NCBI RefSeq assembly: GCF_030463565.1
Contig: NC_134652.1
Span: 16,965,397 to 17,029,396, forward strand
DNA: 64,000 bases
From: Pelecanus crispus
Lineage: Eukaryota; Chordata; Aves; Pelecaniformes; Pelecanidae
Reading direction: 5' to 3'
Shown: positions 1-6,588 of the stretch, piece by piece
How positions within the stretch are numbered: position 1 is the first letter of the stretch
Layout of the letters: each line of letters opens with the position of its first letter
Translations under genes and position numbers: made by a program
Notes under the pieces: generated by a model
Seen by the model: only the letters and a program-made list of their open reading frames with translations
Told to the model about the DNA's origin: nothing
The model's database searches: none

Positions 1-289
1 CCGTTTTGTTCTCCAGCCAAAGCCCAGCGGTGATGCCAAGCCAATGCTATAAATCCTGCTTTGGAAACACACTTTTCAGCAAGAAGGTGATTTGCCAACA
101 ACCTCTCAGCCCCACTCTCCGCCCGTCCCTGGAGGCTGCTGGGTGCCAGCGAAGGCTGCTGGGAGTGGGGAATGGGAAGGCAGGCAGCAGGAGCCCCAGC
201 CAGGCTGGAGGATGGGAAGGTTCCCCGTGGCTGCCTGCAAGCATGGCTGACAGCGCACAGACACCAAGAAAGCAGCCCAGGCGCTGGGA
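1..289. other. 3' flank of HPS1, no gene seen
   Basis: This stretch lies beyond the likely HPS1 cleavage site. I see no exon with good splice sites or recognisable protein on either strand. In human I recall PYROXD2 as the next gene downstream of HPS1, but nothing here can be assigned to it. Confidence 0.5.
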
Positions 290-305
290 ACACCCGCACA
301 CCCAC

Positions 306-311
306 TTTAAT
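306..311 (-). terminator. HPS1: HPS1 polyadenylation signal ATTAAA
   Basis: The minus strand reads ATTAAA about 28 bases after the HPS1 stop codon, followed at once by a GT-rich stretch (complement of 291-305) that could be the downstream element. This implies an unusually short 3' UTR. A longer UTR ending outside the window cannot be ruled out. Confidence 0.55.
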
Positions 312-338
312 CCTGGCCCTGAGGTAGCTGGAGGCAGC

Positions 339-501
339 TCAGAGCAGGGGGATGCGGGAGGGCTCCCAGAGGCGCTGGGCCAAGTCGCAGGCTTGCTGGA
401 CCACAAGCTCGGAGGGGATGATGCCCAGGTGCACGGTTAGCAGCTCATAGCACTTCACCACCTCTGCCTGGTGGTTCTTGCTGTAGTAACGCAGCAGCTT
501 C
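339..501 (-). CDS. HPS1: HPS1 coding exon 18 with stop codon (residues 646-699)
   Basis: Encodes [33 protein letters not shown] and the C terminus [11 protein letters not shown], with TGA at 341-339. Human ends RLWEASRIPLL. A short 3' UTR follows. Confidence 0.97.
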
Positions 502-3500
502 CTGGGAAGGAGAAGACAGGGGGCTCGGCAGGTGCAGCGTGGCCTGGCACCCCCTTTCTAACCACCTTCCCCCTAGAAAATCCCTGGCAAGGACACAGTG
601 CCCCTCCGCCAGCAGGACCACAGCACCAGGCTGGGGAGATGGGCTGTTGCAGCCCCACTGACACCACAGCGCTGGTACCACCCTGCAGCGACGTCCTGGC
701 AAGGACAGCATCACTCATGGGGACCCCCGTGCCAGCACAGCCCCGGGCCCTGGTGCCAAACCACAGGGCTGGGGACTGCTCACCTGTAGTAGTCTCCTGC
801 CAGCGTCCCAATAGGAGCAGAATCATCGGAGAGAACCGGCACCTCCATCACCTCCAGCTTGTAGCCCTGGGGAGAGATGACAGCAGAGGGCAGAAGCACA
901 GAGGGGACCGCCAAGGAGCCGGAGCCGGGTGGTGCCTACAGCCCTGCTCCCTGCCCTCAGAAGGCGCTGGGGGAGAGGGGCTCAGCCCCTTCCTCGCCCC
1001 ACGTACCAGCTCGTTCTCAAACCAGAGGAAGTAGGAGCAGCAGTAGTCGCCATCCTGCAGCATGAGCGTCGTGTAGCCCTTCTGCAGGTATCGCCGGGCC
1101 AACGCAATCAGGGACCAGACCTGGGGGACAAGGGGCACCTGAAGCCTGAGCAGAAAACCCTCCAAACACTGCCCGCTCTTGTGGTCCCCATCCCACCCCC
1201 AGCCGCACAAGCAGTACCTTCCTCTTGATGAAGGCGGCCAGGGGGCCCTTGCCCAGCTCCGAGCTGGACTTCTCTGTCCCGCTGAGCGATGGTGCCATCA
1301 TCTGCCCAGCTGTGCGGTCCACATAGATGAAGTGCACCAAGCCAGGAAAGTCTTCCAGGTATGTGGGGTGGGTTAAGGGTGTCCAACAACTTTGGTGCCC
1401 TTCCAGGACAGCCCCTGAGCCTTGGGGAAACCGCCTTCACCCACCACGCTCCTCCCCTTGAGCCTGCTGCTGGGGGGACAGGGCCCCACTCCCACCTCTG
1501 CTACCCCCTGGGGACCCTTCCTCACTGGGCTGGGCTCCCAGCCGCAGGGACGGGTATGACACCATGGTGATATTGCGCCTGCTTTTCACCAGCAGAAAGT
1601 CCCGCCAGTCCAGCAGCTTCTCCCTGCCGAGAAGAGGCACAGTGAGAGGCCGGGACCTCCAAAACCCTGGCACAGCTAGGTGTGGGGCAATGCCCCAGCT
1701 CCCCCGGGGATGCTAGCAGCCCCTATGGACTCACCTCATCAGCTTCTGGGCACGGTCCCGCAGTCCCTGGGACAGGCTGTGGCCGGCGGAGCCCAGGAAG
1801 AGCTGGCGGTACATGGAGCAGAGCTGTCGCTTCACGTTGGCCAGTGCCTGCAGCAGCCTGAGCCGGGAGACATGGACGGCGCAGAGCTTGGCCCCTGGGC
1901 CCCCAGCACCGCAGGGACAGATGTGCCGCCCCCCGGGCTGGGAAAAGTCCCTGTCTGCCCCGGAGACTTTCCCTGGCCACCCCGTACTCACTCCAAGGAG
2001 CTCCCAGGCTCACTCCGGGAAAATATCTTGTTCTTGAAGTCCACCCAGGTGTTCTGCAACTAGAGAGGAACAGGGCTCAGCATCAGGCTGCAGGGACAGC
2101 AGGACAGGATCATTGTGTCCCCACTCCCACCTGGATGTCCTGCCCGCTTAGCTTCTTCACAAACTTGTCCATGCGTTGCCGCAGCTCCGCCAGGAATGGG
2201 TAGGAACGTGGGGCTCCGGCCTCCGGCCCCTCTTCCAGCTTCCTCTCCAGCACCAAGAAACCATCCAGCAGCTGGTACAAGGTGACGGCCACCTGGGTTG
2301 TGGGGCCCTGCCAGGGAGGGGAGAGGTGGGTCAGCCAGGAGCCAGCCCACCGTCGCTTCCCTCACCTTAGAGGCAGCTCACCTTGGTCAGGAGGACGAGG
2401 GAGATGCCCGGCCAGAGCGGGAGGCAGTGCATGGTGTGTGGCAGCAAGGGGCAGTACCCTTCCCGCAGGCTGGCATCCAGGAAGATCCTTCTGGGGTTTG
2501 AAGCTTCAGGGACCAGAGGCCCCAAGGTCTGGAGCAAGTCCTCTGCCATCTGGGGGGAGAGGGGAGATGCTCAGCCTCCTGCAGGGACAAGACAGCCCAC
2601 ACCCACCCAGGATGCTCTGGAGGGACACAGCAATGCCCTGAAAGCTGCAACCAGGCATGACTGAACGGAGGGAGCTGGAGGGGCCATGCAGCAAAAAATC
2701 AGCAGCAAGGGAAGTGCCCAGGGACCCCAAAAGAGCAGCAGATAGAGGGGAAGCCGCTTGCAAAGACACAGGTTGCACACACTTTGCACCAAGACCAGCA
2801 CTCACTTGCAGAGTGCGTGTGAGGCTCTGCAGCATCTGGCAGGGAAGCAGCCCAGAAAGCCCAGAGGCAGCAGAGGGAGACACCAGACTGCTCTGAGGCA
2901 GCCCCGGCCCCTCCGTGCCCACAGCTCTGGACAGGGAGACCATAACCAATGCCCCAGGGAGGGTGCTCAGAGCCCTCACAGGATTATGCACAATGTGGGG
3001 GACGTGGGGTGCATTCCCAGCCCTAGAGGCTGGGGCACCCACAGCTGCAGCACAGTAAGGGACGAGTGATGAGGACCAGAGACTGCAAAGAGCACCAGGA
3101 CAGGCTGGGGAGGCACGGAGCCGGGAGGGACTGCAGGATCCCTTGCTTACCTGGACATCTGCAGCGTCTGCCTCCCCGGTGCCCAGCATCTCAGCACCCT
3201 CTGACCAGCTCTCACTGCCTGCAGGGAGCACGGCAGGTCGCCCTTCCCACCAGCCCCCCACGCAGCCCCAGAGCCTCCGTGGGGCTGGGGGGTGCGGGGC
3301 AGCGCTGCTGCCCAGCCGGGCACTCACCCGTGCTGTGCCTGCCTGGCGAGGGCTCAGGCGTGTAGTAGACCTCGGGCACGGAGAGATCGTCTGTGTCCTG
3401 CTGGCGAGAATGGCTGGGTCAGACATGAGGGCGATGCAGGCACCCCAGCCAGAGTCCCACCCTGCAGCTCCCGATCCTAGGGACTCACCTGGTCATCCGA

Positions 3501-5104
3501 GTCCTCTGCAGCTCCGTGGGAGCCAGAGCCGCTCACAGGGATGCTCTCGCTTCTCTTGGGTCCCTGGGAGAGCCCCTTCCCTGCTGCAGGCTTCTGAAAA
3601 AAGGGGAAAAAATTTAAGCCCTGGCTGCCAAGGCATCACCCCGCAGGGGCACCCCAACCCTCTGCCCCCCACACCCTGCTCTGGAGCACCTGGGAGCCGA
3701 ACTCCTCCTCGGCACTCTGGCTGGGGTACAGGTCCTGCACCAGAAGGATGAGGATGAGCAGGTCGGCGGGGCGGATGGAGCTGGCATTGCGGCTGTGGGC
3801 CAGAGAAGGGAAGGGTCAGCCGGGAGGGCGAGCGGCTGCCGTGGGGAGGGTGGTGGGGCCGGGCGCACCTGGAGTAGAAGGCCAGCAGCTTGGTGTGCAC
3901 CAGGAGGAAGGCATGGCCCACCTCGTCCCCGCCGCGCTCGGGGCTGGCGTTGATGTACTGCACCACCTGCCGCTCCAGGAACTCGATGCATTGCTCGCAC
4001 AGCTGATGGTGGATCAGCCGCTCCACGGCCTGGGGGGTGGGCGGGGGGAAGGCTGCTGAGCCCCCCCAGACCCAGCCATGCAGCCTCAGTGGCAGGTCTG
4101 AGCCTCCACTGCTCCAGCGAGCTGCCCCAAAGTCCCTGGCCCAGAGCCCTTCCCTGCATCCCGGGACTCCACGCAGTCTCACACCCTTGGGACGCCCCGA
4201 AGGTGAGGGGCACCCCAGGGCACGGTACCTCCACCGCAAAGCTCTGGTCCTCCTCCCGCAGGTGGCTGTAGGTCTCCAGCAGGCCCCGCAGCAGGCTCCA
4301 GACACGCTCCCGCTGCTCCGAATCGGCCGGCCGCAACCTGCAATGGTCGCAGAGCGCGAGCTGAGAGCTGGCTGTCACCTCCCCGGGGGAATGGGCACCC
4401 CCAAACCCAGCTGCAGCCCAGCAGGCGGGGGGTCCTGCTGCAAGGGGGGGTCCCAGCTTGGAAACACCCACTCCCACCCCCCAGGGCTGCAGGAAGGCAC
4501 CGCTTGGCAGCTGTCCCAGCACCCCTGCATGCCAGCCCGTGCCGCCCGGCCATGCCCGCTCACTCCTTGCGGATGAGGTGGGAGTCGAGCGTGACGAGGC
4601 CACAGTGAGCCTCCACCAAGCGCCGCAGCACGAACAGCGTCCGGCGCAGGTCGTCCTCGCTCTCCGTCCCGTCGCCGTTCACCGCGATGTACAGGCAGTC
4701 CCCGAACTGCAACCGGCAGCAGGGTCAGGTGGGGGCCGGCCGGGGAGCCCCGGTCCCCGGTGCCGGTGCCAGCCCTACCATGTGCAGGACGTGGAGGTGC
4801 CGCCCGTGCTCGGTCGCGAAGCAGGTGTAGGTGTCGGCGAGCTTCTCCAGCAGCGCCGTGCAGGAGATGATGAGGGGGGCGAAGAGGGTGTTGAGGCTGT
4901 CCTCCAGCGCCGGGCCCTGGGACACACGCCCCCAGGTCAGCGCCCACGCACGACCGCGCACCGCGCACCCCCACCCCGCACCCGCGCCGCCCCGTCCCGC
5001 CCCACCTGCCCGGCGTGGGGCGGCCGCAGCCGCCGGAGGAAAGCGGCATCGGCCCAGTAGAAGAGCAGCTCGGCCGCGGTGCTGGCGATCAGGACGCACC
5101 GCAT
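339..5104 (-). CDS. HPS1: HPS1, BLOC-3 complex subunit (complete, 18 coding exons)
   Basis: HPS1 pairs with HPS4 to form BLOC-3, the guanine nucleotide exchange factor for Rab32 and Rab38, needed to make melanosomes, platelet dense granules and other lysosome-related organelles. It belongs to the longin-domain family with Mon1, Ccz1, Fuzzy and Inturned. By family knowledge, longin folds lie near the N terminus, in the middle and in the C-terminal third. Coding exons, 5' to 3' on the minus strand: 5104-5006, 4916-4779, 4706-4564, 4337-4229, 4029-3869, 3792-3690, 3593-3489, 3400-3328, 3218-3151, 2549-2382, 2307-2131, 2053-1992, 1857-1735, 1623-1558, 1362-1218, 1120-1007, 866-784, 501-339. They sum to 2100 bases (699 codons plus stop), every junction is in phase, and human HPS1 is about 700 residues. 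Conserved blocks include [19 protein letters not shown] at the start and [11 protein letters not shown] at the end. All introns are GT-AG except 1363-1557. No frameshift or internal stop was seen. Confidence 0.97.
784..866 (-). CDS. HPS1: HPS1 coding exon 17 (residues 619-646)
   Basis: Encodes [20 protein letters not shown] then TLAGDYY, matching human [20 protein letters not shown]. 83 bp, ending TAC AG. Donor AG|GTGAGC. Confidence 0.97.
1007..1120 (-). CDS. HPS1: HPS1 coding exon 16 (residues 581-618)
   Basis: Encodes [20 protein letters not shown] and [13 protein letters not shown], matching human [20 protein letters not shown] and [11 protein letters not shown]. 114 bp, phase 0 at both ends. 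Confidence 0.97.
1218..1362 (-). CDS. HPS1: HPS1 coding exon 15 (residues 532-580)
   Basis: Encodes [20 protein letters not shown] and [17 protein letters not shown], nearly identical to human. 145 bp. It follows the AC acceptor and ends in phase 0 at AAG|GTACTG. Confidence 0.96.
1363..1557 (-). other. HPS1: HPS1 intron 14, minor-spliceosome AT-AC intron
   Basis: Human homology (NITMVS|YLEDFPG) fixes the exon join, and no GT-AG pair produces it. The intron begins ATACCCGTCC and ends CCCCAC. It carries CCCTTAAC (1379-1372), a near-perfect U12 branch site, with its branch A ten bases from the acceptor. These are the marks of a U12-type AT-AC intron. With two non-coding 5' exons as in human this is intron 16, where I recall an AT-AC intron reported in human HPS1. 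Confidence 0.9.
1558..1623 (-). CDS. HPS1: HPS1 coding exon 14 (residues 510-532)
   Basis: Encodes [20 protein letters not shown] then V and the first two bases of a Ser codon, matching human [20 protein letters not shown]. Its downstream splice site is not GT but AT, the start of the AT-AC intron at 1363-1557. Confidence 0.96.
1735..1857 (-). CDS. HPS1: HPS1 coding exon 13 (residues 469-510)
   Basis: Encodes [19 protein letters not shown] and [10 protein letters not shown], matching human ELLQACGKLKRQLCAIYRL and LQDQVQRLMR. 123 bp, split codons at both ends. Confidence 0.95.
1992..2053 (-). CDS. HPS1: HPS1 coding exon 12 (residues 449-469)
   Basis: Encodes [20 protein letters not shown], matching human [20 protein letters not shown]. 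A second acceptor six bases upstream (TAG before TTGCAG) would add Leu-Gln in frame. The shorter form fits human better. Donor GGA|GTGAGT. Confidence 0.93.
2131..2307 (-). CDS. HPS1: HPS1 coding exon 11 (residues 390-448)
   Basis: Encodes [19 protein letters not shown] and [18 protein letters not shown], matching human LMDGFSMLEKKLKEGPEPG and [18 protein letters not shown]. 177 bp, 59 codons. Confidence 0.96.
2382..2549 (-). CDS. HPS1: HPS1 coding exon 10 (residues 334-389)
   Basis: Encodes [36 protein letters not shown] and [14 protein letters not shown], matching human [20 protein letters not shown]. 168 bp, phase 0 at both ends. This opens the middle longin-like region. Confidence 0.96.
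2550..3150 (-). other. HPS1: HPS1 ninth intron, 601 bp
   Basis: The longest intron of this compact HPS1 gene. It contains one possible 30-bp in-frame microexon at 2806-2835. Otherwise I see no gene, repeat or RNA in it. Confidence 0.85.
3151..3218 (-). CDS. HPS1: HPS1 coding exon 9 (residues 311-333)
   Basis: Encodes [20 protein letters not shown] then VQ, the acidic variable linker corresponding to human STIWLEGGTPPMDALQ. 68 bp, ending in phase 0. Donor CAG|GTAAGC. Confidence 0.9.
3328..3400 (-). CDS. HPS1: HPS1 coding exon 8 (residues 287-311)
   Basis: Encodes [20 protein letters not shown], matching human ETDSFSLPEEYFTPAPSPG. The acceptor is CAG CAG in tandem, so the first glutamine may be included or skipped without a frame change. 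Donor GG|GTGAGT. Confidence 0.92.
3489..3593 (-). CDS. HPS1: HPS1 coding exon 7 (residues 252-286)
   Basis: 35 codons, phase 0 at both ends: [20 protein letters not shown], then a Ser/Gly-rich segment ending AAEDSDDQ. It corresponds to the poorly conserved linker of human HPS1. Clear ttttcag acceptor and CAG|GTGAGT donor. Confidence 0.88.
3690..3792 (-). CDS. HPS1: HPS1 coding exon 6 (residues 217-251)
   Basis: Encodes [20 protein letters not shown] followed by [14 protein letters not shown], matching human SASSLRPADLLALILLVQD. Two in-frame donors are possible: CAG|GTGCTC (exon start 3690, used here) or AGG|GTGTGG 15 bases further on (exon start 3675, adding VLQSR). The second has the better +5 base. 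A transcript would decide. Confidence 0.85.
3869..4029 (-). CDS. HPS1: HPS1 coding exon 5 (residues 164-217)
   Basis: Encodes [19 protein letters not shown] and [19 protein letters not shown], one of the best conserved stretches of HPS1 (human has SPERGGEEALHAFLLVH). 161 bp, ending TCC AG. Donor AG|GTGCGC. Confidence 0.96.
4229..4337 (-). CDS. HPS1: HPS1 coding exon 4 (residues 127-163)
   Basis: Encodes [16 protein letters not shown] and [13 protein letters not shown], matching human LRPPDLAQRVQLWEHF and SRLREQEQCFAVE. 109 bp. Acceptor ttgcag, donor GAG|GTACCG. Confidence 0.95.
4564..4706 (-). CDS. HPS1: HPS1 coding exon 3 (residues 80-127)
   Basis: Encodes [19 protein letters not shown] and [15 protein letters not shown], matching human FGECLFIAINGDHTESEGD. 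143 bp, ending two bases into a codon (GA|G). Donor GA|GTGAGC. Confidence 0.96.
4779..4916 (-). CDS. HPS1: HPS1 coding exon 2 (residues 34-79)
   Basis: Phase 0 at both ends, 46 codons, with [18 protein letters not shown] and [17 protein letters not shown]. This is the core of the N-terminal longin domain and closely follows human LPALEDQLSTLLAPVIIS. Acceptor cccag, donor ATG|GTAGGG. Confidence 0.96.
5006..5104 (-). CDS. HPS1: HPS1 coding exon 1 (residues 1-33)
   Basis: It starts at the ATG at 5104-5102 and reads [19 protein letters not shown], matching the human start MKCVLV...LFYWTD. A G at -3 gives an acceptable start context. The donor is CAG|GTGGGG. The exon lies inside the CpG island. 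No splice acceptor is obvious just upstream, so the 5' UTR may continue in this exon, unlike human with its non-coding first exons. Confidence 0.95.
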
Positions 5105-5260
5105 AGCCCGACCCGGCCCGGCCCGGCCCACGGCAGCGGCGGGCACCGGGACCGCGCGGCTCCGCCCGCCCCGCGCCGCTTCCTGCTCCGCCGCGCGTGA
5201 CCGCCGCGCCCACGCGCGCAGCGCCCCCGGCGGCCCGGCGCGGCCCTGCACCGCCCCCGC
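5105..5260 (-). promoter_or_regulatory. HPS1: Putative HPS1 core promoter and 5' UTR (TATA-less, GC-rich)
   Basis: Directly upstream of the HPS1 start codon the minus strand carries an Sp1-type GC box (GGGGCGGGC, 5164-5172) and an ETS-type core (AGGAAG, 5179-5184) in very CpG-rich sequence, with no TATA box. This is the usual layout of a housekeeping promoter. The start site cannot be placed exactly. Confidence 0.55.
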
Positions 5261-5265
5261 CCCGC

Positions 5266-5574
5266 CCCGATCCCGATCCCGGTCCCGCTCCCGCCCCGCT
5301 GCTGCCCCGCTCCCGATCCCGCTCCCGCTCCCGGTCCCGCTCCCGCTCCCGCTCCCGCTCCCGGTTCCGCTCCCGCCCCGCTGCTGCCCCGCTCCCGGTC
5401 CCGCTCCCGGTCCCGCTCCCGCCCCGCTTCTGCCCCGCTCCCGCTCCCGGTCCCGCTCCCGCTCCCGCCCCGCTGCTGCCCCGCTCCCGCTCCCGCTCCC
5501 GCTCCCGCTCCCGCTCCCGCTCCCGCCCCGCTGCTGCCGCGCTCCCGCTCCTGCTCCCGCTCCCGCTCCCGGCC
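5266..5574. repeat. Imperfect GGGAGC/GCTCCC hexanucleotide repeat with higher-order blocks
   Basis: The plus strand is built of TCCCGC, TCCCGG and TCCCGA hexamers interrupted by a 13-base separator (CCCCGCTGCTGCC or close variant) at 5294, 5376, 5422, 5468 and 5526. This gives blocks of about 46-82 bp. The minus strand, which is the HPS1 sense strand, has long series of GGG runs and should form G-quadruplexes. The array sits between the HPSE2 polyadenylation signal and the HPS1 start codon. Confidence 0.9.
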
Positions 5575-5620
5575 CCGGCCCGTGGCGGACAGAAGACGCC
5601 GGCGCGGTTGACAGCCCAAC

Positions 5621-5626
5621 TTTATT
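5621..5626 (-). terminator. HPSE2: HPSE2 polyadenylation signal AATAAA
   Basis: Canonical AATAAA on the minus strand about 800 bases after the HPSE2 stop codon, followed by a short T-rich element (complement of about 5586-5596). It predicts an mRNA end near 5600. An ATTAAA at 5790-5795 is a weaker alternative. Confidence 0.7.
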
Positions 5627-5789
5627 ACACCTCCGGTAGCGCCTCGGCGCGTCCCGGCTGCTGCTGCCCGCCACCAGCCCCTCTCCCGGGCAGGACACGC
5701 TCACGGCCCCGCCGCCGCCGCTCCCCGCCCGGGGGGGCCGGGGCTGCCCGCCGGGCCCGCCTCCCGCCGCTCCGCTCCGGGCCGTATAA

Positions 5790-5795
5790 TTTAAT
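5790..5795 (-). terminator. HPSE2: Alternative HPSE2 polyadenylation signal ATTAAA
   Basis: The minus strand reads ATTAAA inside a 16-base AT-only patch (5785-5800) in otherwise very GC-rich 3' UTR. It could end a shorter HPSE2 transcript. Confidence 0.35.
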
Positions 5796-6422
5796 TATCA
5801 ACATGTCCAGCCGCGGACCCCCGAGCCCCGCCCGCCCGGGGCGGACCCCGGCGCCCCTTCTCCCGGCCTGCCCTGCCCGCAGCATCCCCGCGCCGGTCCC
5901 GGGCGGGCTGGCGGCAGCCGGCGGCAGCAGAGGGAGCTGCTTCCATGCGCTTGCTGCACCGGCAGCGGCCCCCGCGCTCCCCGCCGCCCGGGAGGGTGCA
6001 GAGGAAAGGGGGACCCGGCTGCGGGAGGGGTCACCCTGCGGGGCAGCGGGACTGGGGGGGGCCGGGGAGGGTGCCCATCCCGCGCTATACCAGGGCTCAG
6101 CACCCCAGCCCTCCCCAGAAGACGGTGGGCACCGGACGCCGGGTGCTTCTCGCAGCTTGCGGACGGATGGCGGCAGGCCCTGCAAATTTGCCGTCGCTCC
6201 GCTCCGGTGGGATGGCGGCCAGGGCCAAGCGGAGCTCTGCGGCCACAGGGCGGGAGAGGGTGCCAAGCCGGAGGGCGTCCAGGGTGCGAGGACGAGGGCA
6301 CGGCGCGGTGCCTGCCCGACGCGGCCCTGCTGCGAGGCTGTGCGGGCTGCCGAGGAGGCAGCGTGTCCTGGGGAGTGCGCGGGGGCAGGAGCGGGGCCGG
6401 CGGGTCCGTTCTGGGCCGTGGG

Positions 6423-6588
6423 TTATCGATACCGGCAGGCCAGCGCGTTCACGTTCTTCACCACGTAGAAGCTCATGGTCAGCGGGGGGATGACCAAGGT
6501 GCGGCCGGCCCGCAGCGGACGAGGCTTTAGCTCAGGCAGGGTCCCGTCGTCCACCATGGCCAGCGGCTGCCCGTTGAGCTGGACCGAC
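6423..6588 (-). CDS. HPSE2: HPSE2 exon 12 coding part with stop codon
   Basis: Encodes [38 protein letters not shown] and [16 protein letters not shown], then TAA at 6425-6423. Almost identical to human. This is part of the C-terminal beta-sandwich domain. Acceptor cccacag. Confidence 0.98.

Larger units (their letters stand above)
5600..6422 (-). other. HPSE2: HPSE2 3' untranslated region
   Basis: From the HPSE2 stop codon to the predicted cleavage site near 5600. It is extremely GC- and CpG-rich because it falls in the HPS1 CpG island. No other gene is recognisable in it, and its long open frames on both strands are composition effects. Confidence 0.65.
4560..6430. promoter_or_regulatory. 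CpG island spanning the HPSE2/HPS1 boundary
   Basis: CpG dinucleotides are dense from HPS1 coding exon 3 through the HPS1 5' end, the hexanucleotide repeat and the whole HPSE2 3' UTR to the HPSE2 stop codon. The island most likely belongs to the HPS1 promoter and also covers the end of the upstream gene. The edges are estimated by eye. Confidence 0.75.

Noticed and set aside
1357-1366. Perfect plus-strand donor-like AGGTATGTGG
   Set aside because: It lies at the edge of a minus-strand HPS1 exon and no plus-strand gene is present. Coincidental.
1394-1550. GT-AG alternative for HPS1 intron 14
   Set aside because: It needs a weak GTCCCT donor and an AG without a pyrimidine tract, and would insert about 12 residues absent from human HPS1. 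The AT-AC solution restores the protein exactly.
4937-5704. Open frames of up to 255 codons (minus) and 423 codons (plus, 5197-6468) rich in Gly-Ser, Arg-Glu and Pro-Arg dipeptides
   Set aside because: They are translations of the hexanucleotide repeat and the CpG island, open in several frames at once and without any recognisable domain.
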